Of a stretch of 64,000 nucleotides of DNA, positions 33,609 through 41,118 are shown in pieces. Origin of the DNA: Actinomycetes bacterium. GTDB taxonomy: Bacteria > Actinomycetota > Acidimicrobiia > IMCC26256 > JANYLB01. Under the pieces are notes generated by a model, which worked only from the letters and a program-made list of their open reading frames with translations, did no database searches and was not told the DNA's origin. The position numbers and the translations under genes were made by a program. Where the stretch lies: the NCBI GenBank assembly GCA_025363815.1, contig JANYLB010000052.1, positions 1 through 64,000 on the forward strand, in the 5' to 3' direction. Each line of letters begins with the position of its first letter. The first letter of the stretch is position 1.

Positions 33609-34532
33609 ATGCGCCGCGTTCCCTCCACCGTCTCCCCAGCGGCCTACAGACGCGTCACGTTGGTCGCGGCGATCCTCATCGCGATCATCATCGTGACCGG
33701 AGCCGCAGTACGACTCACCAACTCGGGGCTCGGATGCCCGACCTGGCCGAACTGTGCGACGGGTCAGCTTGTGGCGCACGAGGCATCGAGCGTGCACCAG
33801 AAGATCGAGTCGACGAATCGTCTGTTCACCGGACTCGTTTCCATCGGGGTGATCGCGGCCGTCCTCGGCGCTTTCCTTCGTCGACCGCGCCGGCGTGACT
33901 TGATGTGGCTGTCGGGCGGGTTGGTCGCCGGAGTGATCGGCCAGATCGTGCTCGGTGGGATCACCGTTCTCGTACATCTCAACCCTGTTGCGGTGATGTC
34001 GCACTTCCTGCTTTCGATGGTGTTGCTCGCCGACGCGATTGTGCTGTACCACCGTGGCGGGATTCCCGACCACACGGTGGAGTCCAGGGCTGTCGCCGGT
34101 TCGATCGTCCACTACGGACGGGCGCTGCTCGCGCTTGTCATCATCGTCGTCGTCACCGGGACGGTCGTCACCAACACCGGACCGCACGCGGGCGACAAGC
34201 ACGCGAAGCGCTTCGACCTGGCCCTGCCCGAAGTCGCGCGCATCCACGGGATTGCGGTGATGGTGTTCCTGGCCGCTGTGCTCGGTCTGGTCTTCGTCGC
34301 CCACCGCGCCGGCTCGCTGGCCCGGTTGCAGCGCGCGATCACCGTGCTGCTCGTAGTGGTCGTGGCCCAGGCCGCGGTCGGCTACACCCAGTACTTCACC
34401 GGCGTTCCTCCCCTGTTGGTGGGCGTCCACATCGCCGGCGCGGTCGCAGTGTTCAGCTCGACCGTCGCCCTCTACCTGCGGATGTACGAGCCGGTCCCTG
34501 GAGCCGATCAGGCGGAGGCGGTAGCGAGCTGA
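33609..34532 (+). CDS. ctaA: Heme A synthase (COX15/CtaA)
   Basis: The 307-residue membrane protein is a COX15/CtaA heme A synthase that oxidises the methyl of heme O. It has about eight hydrophobic segments, a conserved Cys pair in GLGCPTWPNCATG (the disulphide loop), and heme-ligand His positions in HEASSVHQKIESTNR, SHFLLSMVLLAD, IHGIAVMVFLAA and VHIAGAVAVFSS. The start may be ATG 33609 or 33597. It makes heme A for the oxidase together with CtaB at 46413. Its 3' end overlaps the desaturase gene on the other strand by 25 bases. Confidence 0.87.
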   Translation: MRRVPSTVSPAAYRRVTLVAAILIAIIIVTGAAVRLTNSGLGCPTWPNCATGQLVAHEASSVHQKIESTNRLFTGLVSIGVIAAVLGAFLRRPRRRDLMWLSGGLVAGVIGQIVLGGITVLVHLNPVAVMSHFLLSMVLLADAIVLYHRGGIPDHTVESRAVAGSIVHYGRALLALVIIVVVTGTVVTNTGPHAGDKHAKRFDLALPEVARIHGIAVMVFLAAVLGLVFVAHRAGSLARLQRAITVLLVVVVAQAAVGYTQYFTGVPPLLVGVHIAGAVAVFSSTVALYLRMYEPVPGADQAEAVAS

Positions 34533-35425
34533 GCGGCTCGCCGGTCTGCGATCCTCTGCGCGATCTTGCCGAGACGGGCGATGAACGCGAGGACGCGCTC
34601 GCGAGCTTCCTCGGCCTCGGGCGTTAGCCCTTGGAGCTCGGCGATCTTCCAATGCCGTAGCACGACGGGTACCAGGATCTGGTCGTGATGCTGGCTGAAG
34701 TCGTAGATGCCGACACTGGCGATGAGCTTCGCGTGGGCTTCGAAGTCGATGATCCCTGTGCCCGGCATTGCGAAGTTGCGGACCTGGCGGTCGATCGCGA
34801 TCACCATGGTCGACGGGTCGATCTCGAGCGCGGTCGTTGCCAAGTCGCGGTAGAAGAGGAAATGCAGGTTCTCGTCGGCCGCGACGCGCGACATGATCGC
34901 GGTACCGGAGGGATCGTCGAGGAGCTGGCCGGTGTTGCGATGCGCGATGCGGGTCGCAAGCTCCTGCAGGGTTACGTACGCGAGGCCATCGGCAGCCGAC
35001 GCGGTGTCAGGCACGATGCCACCACTGACCTGATGCATCCGGGCCCGCTCGAGGCCGACCGGGTCGATCGCGCGGGTGACAGTCAGGTAGTCGCGGATCA
35101 CGATGGCGTGCCGACCCTCTTCGGCTGTCCAACGCCGTGACCATTCCTGCCACGATTCCGAACCACCGAAACCGCTGATCGAGTTGTAGTAGTAGGGCAG
35201 GTTGTCCTCGGTGAGGATGTTGACGAGGAGCGCGGAGCGCACTGCCTCGGGAAGGGGTGAATCGGCGGCCGACCACTCCTCGCCCTCGACGAAGTCACGG
35301 CCCCTGCTGTACGGGATCATCGCGTGGGGGAACCACTCGCGGGCGGTCTCGAGGTGTCGGTCCAGAAGCGCACGCACATTGGGTTCGAGCTCCTGCATGA
35401 GCGCATTGGATGCGGGAGGGGTCAT
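34508..35425 (-). CDS. Acyl-ACP desaturase (DesA-like, diiron)
   Basis: The 305-residue protein is a soluble acyl-ACP desaturase of the mycobacterial DesA type (PF03405). The diiron ligands read as Glu in LTEDNLPYYYNS, the EExxH in WTAEEGRHAIV, Glu in TLQELATRIAHR and Glu/His in VAADENLHFLFYRD. It would insert a double bond in an acyl-ACP using O2, giving the substrate needed for methyl-branching enzymes such as those at 20-24 kb. The start ATG 35425 is six bases after TAGGCT, and a TetR-type palindrome overlaps that box. Confidence 0.87.
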   Translation of the reverse strand: MTPPASNALMQELEPNVRALLDRHLETAREWFPHAMIPYSRGRDFVEGEEWSAADSPLPEAVRSALLVNILTEDNLPYYYNSISGFGGSESWQEWSRRWTAEEGRHAIVIRDYLTVTRAIDPVGLERARMHQVSGGIVPDTASAADGLAYVTLQELATRIAHRNTGQLLDDPSGTAIMSRVAADENLHFLFYRDLATTALEIDPSTMVIAIDRQVRNFAMPGTGIIDFEAHAKLIASVGIYDFSQHHDQILVPVVLRHWKIAELQGLTPEAEEARERVLAFIARLGKIAQRIADRRAAQLATASA

Positions 35426-35431
35426 GGGTGC

Positions 35432-35453
35432 AGCCTACCTACTAGTCGGTAGG
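35432..35453 (-). promoter_or_regulatory. TetR-type operator and -10 box of the desaturase gene
   Basis: CCTACCTACTAGTCGGTAGG at 35434-35453 is a 20-base palindrome with two mismatches. It resembles operators of TetR-family regulators of lipid genes. The last bases of it form TAGGCT (minus strand, 35432-35437), the -10 box six bases before ATG 35425. A bound repressor would block the promoter. No TetR gene lies nearby, so the regulator is encoded elsewhere. Confidence 0.65.
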
Positions 35454-35563
35454 GATGGGTGTCGGCGTTCATCGGGTCACAGGCCTGAGGGCCTGCGTGG
35501 CCTATGTTCCCAGGGCACGACTGGCAGTTCCGCGTTCGGAACCAATATTTGAGGGAGTTCATT

Positions 35564-35959
35564 TTGCTGGCAAATGAGTTCGGCACGGGCCAAGTGCTCT
35601 GGTCGATGATCTGGTTCTTCTTTTTCTTCATCTGGATCTGGATCCTCATCACAGTGTTCGCTGACATCTTCCGCAGCCACGACCTCGGAGGGATGGCAAA
35701 GGCACTCTGGGTCATCGGTGTGATCATCCTCCCTTACCTCGGGGTGTTCGTGTATCTCATCGCTCGGGGCCACAAGATGCATGAGCACGCGATCGAGGCT
35801 GCTCAGGCACAGAACGCGGCAGCGACGGACTACATCCGCTCAGCCGTGGGCACGGCGTCGAGCCCGGCCGACGAGCTGCACCGGCTTGCCGACCTCAAGG
35901 ACCGCGGCGTGATCGACGACGCCGAGTTCCAGATCATGAAAGCCAAAGTCATCAACTGA
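35564..35959 (+). CDS. Membrane protein with PLDc_N-like and SHOCT domains
   Basis: The 131-residue protein has a very aromatic first helix (WSMIWFFFFFIWIWILITVF), a second helix (ALWVIGVIILPYLGVFVYLI) and a linker rich in Ala/Gln. It ends in a SHOCT domain (DELHRLADLKDRGVIDDAEF, the usual C-terminal helix pair). The first part resembles PLDc_N membrane segments. TTG at 35564 is preferred because of the GGGAG site seven bases upstream. The frame is open to an upstream ATG at 35504. Function is unknown; such proteins often assist membrane or stress responses. Confidence 0.7.
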   Translation: MLANEFGTGQVLWSMIWFFFFFIWIWILITVFADIFRSHDLGGMAKALWVIGVIILPYLGVFVYLIARGHKMHEHAIEAAQAQNAAATDYIRSAVGTASSPADELHRLADLKDRGVIDDAEFQIMKAKVIN

Positions 35960-35974
35960 TACACGTACGACGTT

Positions 35975-36010
35975 TGTCGGCGCGCCCCCTCGCCGGGGGG
36001 TGCGCCGACA
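35975..36010 (+). terminator. Strong hairpin after the SHOCT gene
   Basis: TGTCGGCGCGCCCCC, then a short loop, then a matching 3' arm ending GCGCCGACA make a 15-base GC-rich stem with one mismatch, 16 bases past the stop. The next gene begins at 36065. No T-run is present, so this is inferred from structure. Confidence 0.6.
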
Positions 36011-36064
36011 GCACCGCAAGCTCGAGACGGGCCTGCAGAGGCCGTCGTGTGGCACGCTCCGGGC

Positions 36065-36943
36065 GTGCAGACGTATCTGGTCGACGGGACCTACGAGCTC
36101 TTCCGTCATCATTTCGCCCTCCCGTCGCACGTCGACGACGGTGGCGTGGAGGTAGCTGCCGTACGCGGTGTCCTCTACTCGGTGCTCGGCTTGCTCGAAG
36201 AAGGCGTGACCCACGTGGGTGTCGCGACCGACCACGTGATCCCGTCGTTCCGCAACGACCTCTGGGCCGGCTACAAGAACGGCGACGCGATCGACCCCGA
36301 GCTCTTCGGTCAGTTCCCCCTGCTCGAGGATGCGCTCCGGGCGTTGGGGGTCGTCGTCTGGCCGATGGTCGATTTCGAGGCCGACGATGCGCTCGCGGCG
36401 GCGGCCCACGTTGCCGCCAGCGATGCCCGGGTCGACCGAGTCGTGATCTGTACCCCCGACAAGGATCTCGCCCAGTGTGTGGTCGGCGATCGCGTCGTGC
36501 AGATGGATCGCCGCAAGCGCACCACCATCGGTGAGACCGGTGTGATCGAAAAGTTCGGCGTGCGTCCCGAGTCGATTCCCGACTGGCTCGCGTTGGTCGG
36601 AGACAGCGCCGATGGGTTTCCCGGCTTGCCGGGCTGGGGCGCGAAGTCGGCGGCGGCGGTGCTGTATCGCTATGGGCACATCGAGGAGATCCCCGAGCAC
36701 GCACACCAGTGGGATGTGACTGTGCGTAGTGCCGTGAAGCTGGCTTCGACGCTCGCCGAGCAACGCGAGCTCGCCGGGCTCTTCCGAAATCTCGCGACGC
36801 TGCGAATCGACCCCGATGTCGGCGCGGTCGACGAATGGGAGTGGCGCGCGGCATCGGGAGACCTGGCCGAGTGGGCTACGCGGCTCGATGCGCCCCGCCT
36901 CGTTTCCCGAGCCGAGAAGCTCGCGGCATCGCGCGCCCGGTAG
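36065..36943 (+). CDS. Stand-alone 5'-3' exonuclease (Xni-like)
   Basis: The 292-residue protein is the N-terminal 5' nuclease domain of DNA polymerase I without the polymerase. It has YLVDGTYELFRHHFALP, a metal-binding Asp/Glu set in PMVDFEADDALAAAA and VICTPDKDLAQCV, and the helix-hairpin-helix GDSADGFPGLPGWGAKSAA. It would process Okazaki fragments or flap DNA. The start at GTG 36065 gives the first strand directly, while GTG 36047 is also possible. CACGCT is six bases before the GTG. E. coli Xni is slightly shorter. Confidence 0.82.
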   Translation: MQTYLVDGTYELFRHHFALPSHVDDGGVEVAAVRGVLYSVLGLLEEGVTHVGVATDHVIPSFRNDLWAGYKNGDAIDPELFGQFPLLEDALRALGVVVWPMVDFEADDALAAAAHVAASDARVDRVVICTPDKDLAQCVVGDRVVQMDRRKRTTIGETGVIEKFGVRPESIPDWLALVGDSADGFPGLPGWGAKSAAAVLYRYGHIEEIPEHAHQWDVTVRSAVKLASTLAEQRELAGLFRNLATLRIDPDVGAVDEWEWRAASGDLAEWATRLDAPRLVSRAEKLAASRAR

Positions 36944-37066
36944 TACCGGCCAGATCTGGCCTGGGCGCGGGTTCGGCCATCACCGGCGTCGGTCAGCCCG
37001 CGTCTGTCAGGCTGGGCAACCCCGATGATGTATCGGTGGGGTGAGCCAAGGGGGAGAGGAAACCAG

Positions 37067-37177
37067 GTGTCTACCGTCGTAGTGAGTCGACTTCGTGCGG
37101 GCGTGGCTCAGATCACTCCGAACCGTCCCGAGCGTCGCGACGCGCTCATCGAAGATTCCACGCCGGGATCGATCTAG
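37067..37177 (+). pseudogene. Enoyl-CoA hydratase N-terminal relic
   Basis: A GTG at 37067 with a GGGGGAGAGG site upstream opens a frame of 36 codons, STVVVSRLRAGVAQITPNRP then ERRDALIEDSTPGSI and TAG at 37175. The first 30 residues closely match the usual crotonase/enoyl-CoA hydratase start (AVAxITLNRPERRNAL type) but the CoA-binding loop and everything after is gone. A deletion appears to have joined the start to unrelated sequence. The SDR gene starts ten bases later with its own AGGAG site, so the relic may be its upstream reading frame. Confidence 0.6.
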
Positions 37178-37186
37178 GAGAAGGTC

Positions 37187-37948
37187 ATGGCCGAACTCGA
37201 GAGACGAACCGCGCTGGTCACTGGGGGCGGGCGCGGCATAGGTCGGGCTATCGCGCTCGCGTTGGCTGCCGACGGCGTCGACGTGGCTGTCAACTACCGC
37301 CGCGATTTCGACAGCGCCACCGAGACGGTGAATGCGATCAAAGCGCTCGGGCGTCGCAGCGCCGCGTTCGTCGGTTCCGTCGATGTCACCGGAGACTGCG
37401 AGCGGATCGCGGGCGAGACGCTCGAGCTGTTCGGTGCGGTCGACATCCTCGTACACAACGCCGGGATCGCGAGTAGGGGCCAACTGGTTACCAATACCGA
37501 AGTCGCTGAGGTCGAGCGGGTCTGGCGCACGCACGTGCTGGGGGCTTTCGTGCTGACCAAGCTGCTCGTTCCCGGCATGCGGACGCGCCCGCGGGGCGAC
37601 GTCATCATGATCTCGTCGGCAGCCACGACCCACATGGCTGCGAATTCGGCGCCGTACAATATGGCCAAAGCCGCGCTTGAGGCACTGGCCCGCGGGCTCG
37701 CGAAGGAGGAGCGGCGCAACGGGATCCACGTGAACGTGGTTGCTCCCGGTCTCGTAGCGACAGAGATGGGACGGCGGTTGGTAAAGGGCGCGATGGGCGT
37801 CGACGACATCCACACCCTCGATGCCGGTTCGCCGTTCGCGCACGTGTGCACACCTGAGGAGATCGCAGACGTGGTCCGCTTCCTCGTATCCGACGCGGCC
37901 GGCTACTTGACCGACCAGCGCATCACTGTCGACGGCGGAACGTTCTAG
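37187..37948 (+). CDS. Short-chain dehydrogenase/reductase (SDR)
   Basis: The 253-residue protein is a classical SDR, with TGGGRGIGRAIAL (about residues 12-24), NAG in LVHNAGIASRG, the catalytic Ser in MISSAATTHMA, YNMAK (Tyr and Lys of the YxxxK site) and a conserved C-terminus LTDQRITVDGGTF. It would oxidise or reduce a secondary alcohol/ketone with NAD(P). The ATG follows AGGAG. It probably once shared an operon with the enoyl-CoA hydratase relic just upstream, which suggests a beta-oxidation-like or 3-oxoacyl substrate, but that is inference. Confidence 0.85.
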   Translation: MAELERRTALVTGGGRGIGRAIALALAADGVDVAVNYRRDFDSATETVNAIKALGRRSAAFVGSVDVTGDCERIAGETLELFGAVDILVHNAGIASRGQLVTNTEVAEVERVWRTHVLGAFVLTKLLVPGMRTRPRGDVIMISSAATTHMAANSAPYNMAKAALEALARGLAKEERRNGIHVNVVAPGLVATEMGRRLVKGAMGVDDIHTLDAGSPFAHVCTPEEIADVVRFLVSDAAGYLTDQRITVDGGTF

Positions 37949-37982
37949 CCGCCCCGGATCGTGGTTTCCCCAGCTGATCTCG

Positions 37983-39716
37983 CTAGGAAATCGTGATCTC
38001 GTCCCAGAGTGCGGATGCCGTCGGAGCCAGCCCGTTGTCATGCGACTCCAAGGTGAGCTTCACCGACCTGTTGCGGAGCGCCACCAGGTTGTAGGTCGCG
38101 GTGCCCCATGTCGCTCCGCTAGTCGTGCACGTCTTGGCGAGCACCGTGGCGTTGGTCTTCGCGACCACATCGCGAAGCAATCCCTTGGCCCAGTCGCCTG
38201 CGCCGCTGCACGTGAGGTTGTACCGAACATTGAGGGTGTTCGCGGTCGGGGGCACCGTCAAGGTCTGCACCAGCTGCGACGTCCCCAGCGCTGGGATGGC
38301 ACTCCCGGTGCGGGCCGCGTTGGCACCCACGAGACCGCCGGTGACGACGCTGGCCGGCAACGCCTTGGTGGTCCAGGGCGCGAGGACTCCGGTTTCGAAG
38401 CTGCCGTTCTCGGGTCCACCGAGAACGACGACGGTCATTGGGATCTGGTGGCTCACACCGCCACTGGTGGCAGTTACAGTCAGCACCGTCTCGCCGATCG
38501 GCGCGGTGGCGGTGGTGAACACCCGCATCGCCCCCGGCGCGCCGCCCGCGGTGATCGAAGCGGGCGTGAACGTGGCCGAGAGGCCTGCGACCGGACTAGT
38601 TGCCGAGAGGCTCACCGGACCCGGCGCCCCGTTCTTGATGGAAGCAGCGATCAGAACGGCCGTGTTGTCGCTGCGTGCGATGGTGGCCTTCGATGGTCCG
38701 ACGACTACAGAGAAGTCGTCCGTCGGGCGGGGCCCGAAGACGTCGGCGCCGAGTGCGGTCGTGCTCGCGTCACAGGTGTGGTGCAGGCAGCTCACGCCGA
38801 AGATCCCCTGGACCGTCTTGAGCAGCGAGTAGTGGCTGTACGGAACGGTGGAGTCGCGGCCGGGAGCCTGGATCGAAGGGGAGAGCACAAGTGTGTTCAC
38901 TCGGCCACCCGTAGCGTTGCCGCCACAGCAGCCGCGGGCATCGTCGCCCTCGTCGAAGGTGATGATCAGCATGCCGTCGGCGAGATACTCGGGAGAGTTC
39001 AGGATCGCGGGGACGTGGGCGGCCAGCCAGGCATCGCCCGCGTCGAGGCTGCAGTTCACGCCACCGTCGTGCGCGTCGTTGCAGGTGTCGGGGACGATGA
39101 ACGAGTAGTTCGGCACCGTGTGGGCGGCGAGGTCGGTGGGAAAAGCGGAGAACGGCACGTCGTGCGAGTCGCAGCGAGCCTGGTTCGCGATGATGCTGTC
39201 GTAGTACATGAACGGGTTGTGACGCGTCGCGTACACGCCGAGGTAGGGATCGAATCCCCCAACGACGGCAGGGTGCGTGCAGGGCGCAGGCATGCTCTCC
39301 ATGTAGCCCTTCCAGCTGAGACTCGCGGCCTCGAGCTGGTCTCCGATGTTGTTGTCCTGACCTGAGGGATACGGGCAGTAGTGGACAATGCAGTCGGCAC
39401 GGGTGTCGGCGTTGGACGCGTTTCCGCTCGTCAGCGCGATGTAGTTGGTGAGGCTCGCGTGGTCGACGCCGTACATCTGGTTGAGGAGGATGCCCTGGGA
39501 CTCCAGCGAGTGCAGGTACGGCGCCTGGGCTTGGCCGGTCGCACCCATCACCCGTTCCCACGAGTGGTTCTCGAGCACGATTGTGAACACGTGGCCGACT
39601 GGCGGCGGGGTCGCACCCGCCGGTGTCGATCCCGTCGTGCCCACGGCGAACAAGCCGGCCGAGACCAACGAGGCCGCAACCATCGCGCGCGTGAGTCGAC
39701 CCAAGACGCTTCTCAT
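37983..39716 (-). CDS. Secreted phosphoesterase (acid phosphatase/phospholipase C-like)
   Basis: The 577-residue protein has a signal peptide (MVAASLVSAGLFAVGTTG, about 12-35) and a phosphoesterase domain (PF04185-type). VFTIVLENHSWERVMG has the Glu-Asn start, GVDHASLTNYIALTSG the central motif, and LIITFDEGDDARG and YSHYSLLKTVQGIFG the late metal/His residues. After about residue 350 come Ig-like repeats (LIAASIKNGAPGPVSLSATS) and a C-terminal galactose-binding/carbohydrate-like domain (NGSFETGVLAPW to the end). It would release phosphate from a phosphate ester outside the cell. Regulation by phosphate cannot be seen. Confidence 0.83.
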   Translation of the reverse strand: MRSVLGRLTRAMVAASLVSAGLFAVGTTGSTPAGATPPPVGHVFTIVLENHSWERVMGATGQAQAPYLHSLESQGILLNQMYGVDHASLTNYIALTSGNASNADTRADCIVHYCPYPSGQDNNIGDQLEAASLSWKGYMESMPAPCTHPAVVGGFDPYLGVYATRHNPFMYYDSIIANQARCDSHDVPFSAFPTDLAAHTVPNYSFIVPDTCNDAHDGGVNCSLDAGDAWLAAHVPAILNSPEYLADGMLIITFDEGDDARGCCGGNATGGRVNTLVLSPSIQAPGRDSTVPYSHYSLLKTVQGIFGVSCLHHTCDASTTALGADVFGPRPTDDFSVVVGPSKATIARSDNTAVLIAASIKNGAPGPVSLSATSPVAGLSATFTPASITAGGAPGAMRVFTTATAPIGETVLTVTATSGGVSHQIPMTVVVLGGPENGSFETGVLAPWTTKALPASVVTGGLVGANAARTGSAIPALGTSQLVQTLTVPPTANTLNVRYNLTCSGAGDWAKGLLRDVVAKTNATVLAKTCTTSGATWGTATYNLVALRNRSVKLTLESHDNGLAPTASALWDEITIS

Positions 39717-39825
39717 GCCCGTTCCCCCTGAGACCCAGTGATGGCGGGCAGTCCATCACCACACCGTGGCGGCGTCAACCAACCATTCGGAGCGCCTCCG
39801 CCAAGCCGCGGGAACGACCCCCGCG

Positions 39826-39831
39826 TAGTCT
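39826..39831 (+). promoter_or_regulatory. -10 box, leaderless start of fxsA
   Basis: TAGTCT, six bases (TTGGCC), then ATG 39838. No ribosome binding site is seen. Confidence 0.55.
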
Positions 39832-39837
39832 TTGGCC

Positions 39838-40254
39838 ATGTTCGTGGTCATCGTCGCGCTCCTCGTGGTCATACCGGTGGCCGAGTTCGCCGTGATCCTC
39901 GGAATGGGGCAGTGGATCGGCATCTGGCCGACGATCGGACTCCTCTTCGCGGTCTCGTTGCTCGGGTTCGTACTGGTCAAACATCAGGGTCTGGGCGCGT
40001 GGCGACGGATTCGAGCCGAGATCCGCGCCGGGCAGGTGCCGGGCGCGGCCGCGCTCGACGGTGCCTTGGTGCTGGTCGCAGGGACGGCGCTCCTGGTTCC
40101 GGGCTTCATCACCGACGCGTTGGGCTTGCTGTTGCTCGTCCCCGCGTGCCGGAATCTGATCCGACGCCGCGCAAGTCGGCGGTTCACGAGACGGGCGCGC
40201 TATCTGGACGTCACCAGCCGCGAGGTGACGCCGACCCGCCACCTCAACCTGTAG
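39838..40254 (+). CDS. fxsA: FxsA-family membrane protein
   Basis: The 138-residue protein fits FxsA (phage F exclusion suppressor family), with MFVVIVALLVVIPVAEFAVI, WPTIGLLFAVSLLGFVLVKHQG, AEIRAGQVPGAAALDGALVL and LVPGFITDALGLLLLVPACR. It has two to three membrane helices and a basic C-terminus. E. coli FxsA helps growth of T7 in F-containing cells by sequestering PifA; the normal bacterial role is unknown. It has a leaderless start pattern. Confidence 0.82.
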   Translation: MFVVIVALLVVIPVAEFAVILGMGQWIGIWPTIGLLFAVSLLGFVLVKHQGLGAWRRIRAEIRAGQVPGAAALDGALVLVAGTALLVPGFITDALGLLLLVPACRNLIRRRASRRFTRRARYLDVTSREVTPTRHLNL

Positions 40255-40277
40255 CCCGGATCAAACCGGAATGCGGA

Positions 40278-40997
40278 TCAGGCGGTCGGGCGGAGCAGCT
40301 CCGGCGCCACGGGGCAGTCGACGCGCCGGGCAATGCGCGCCGGGGCGTCGAGGCCGGTCGGTCCGCAGATGCGCTCGACGTCGGCCAGCGAGACCCGATC
40401 TACCGAGGGATCGGTGCCAACCGCGGTATCGAGAGCTTCGAAGAGTCGCGGTGGCAGGACCCGGCCCGTGGGCGCGATGAGCCAGACGAGCCCACCCTGG
40501 GAGCGGATGCTGTCGATCACACCGCCGGCACCGGCGGGTACGAATGCCGTCGTCCCGCCGACGGCTCTCGCTTCGATGAGCAGATGCGAAGGATGAACTC
40601 CCGACAGACGATCACCAGCCGAGACACGGAAACAGTCGAGATCAGGGCGCTCGGCCAGCGCGCGGGAGAGAGTCGCGGGCCGACCGAAGACGGCGATGGG
40701 ATCGTCGTGGGGGAAGGGGAGCAGGGCTGAGAGCCGGGCGGCGGTCTGGTCGTCGCGCAGGAGCCTCCAGGCCGTCCATGCAGCATCAGGCCCGTCGGGC
40801 GCACACAGCACGCGCGCACATACCCACCACAGTGCTGCTGCGGGTGCGTGGTAGGCCAGGAGTTGGCGGCACGAAACGACGAGACCGGCGGGATCGCCGT
40901 CGAAGGCGGACAGGCACTCGGCGGCTTCGCTCGCGAGGAGCGTGTCGTCGTCTTCGTGCCAACGGGCGAGAGCGCGGAGCCGCTCGAACGGCTGCAT
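40278..40997 (-). CDS. Conserved-looking protein of unknown function
   Basis: The 239-residue protein is Ala/Leu-rich with no motif I can assign to a known family. Parts such as FVPAGAGGVIDSIRSQGGLV and WLIAPTGRVLPPRLFEAL suggest a Rossmann-type alpha/beta fold. The start at ATG 40997 (not the longer open frame to 41090) is chosen because TACCGT lies seven bases upstream, in the leaderless arrangement, and the composition before it is poor. The gene is convergent with fxsA, from whose stop it is 23 bases apart. It could be related to eIF2B-like or nucleotide-sugar proteins, but that is a guess. Confidence 0.5.
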   Translation of the reverse strand: MQPFERLRALARWHEDDDTLLASEAAECLSAFDGDPAGLVVSCRQLLAYHAPAAALWWVCARVLCAPDGPDAAWTAWRLLRDDQTAARLSALLPFPHDDPIAVFGRPATLSRALAERPDLDCFRVSAGDRLSGVHPSHLLIEARAVGGTTAFVPAGAGGVIDSIRSQGGLVWLIAPTGRVLPPRLFEALDTAVGTDPSVDRVSLADVERICGPTGLDAPARIARRVDCPVAPELLRPTA

Positions 40998-41004
40998 CGA
41001 GCCC

Positions 41005-41010
41005 ACGGTA
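41005..41010 (-). promoter_or_regulatory. -10 box, leaderless start of the 40278-40997 gene
   Basis: TACCGT on the minus strand ends seven bases before ATG 40997. No ribosome binding site is seen. Confidence 0.5.
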
Positions 41011-41118
41011 GTGCGTCGATTGAGCGTTGATTCGCCTGCAGGGGAATTTGGCGCGTGGGCACCGACCGGACACGACAGGACCGCGTTCACAACGCAGTTC
41101 TTCGACTCCGCGACGGTG

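Noticed and set aside
37983-39716. A 441-codon open frame on the plus strand at 38040-39365 opposite the phosphoesterase gene.
   Set aside because: It is antisense to a protein with a signal peptide and family motifs and shows no motif of its own; long antisense frames are common at this GC content.
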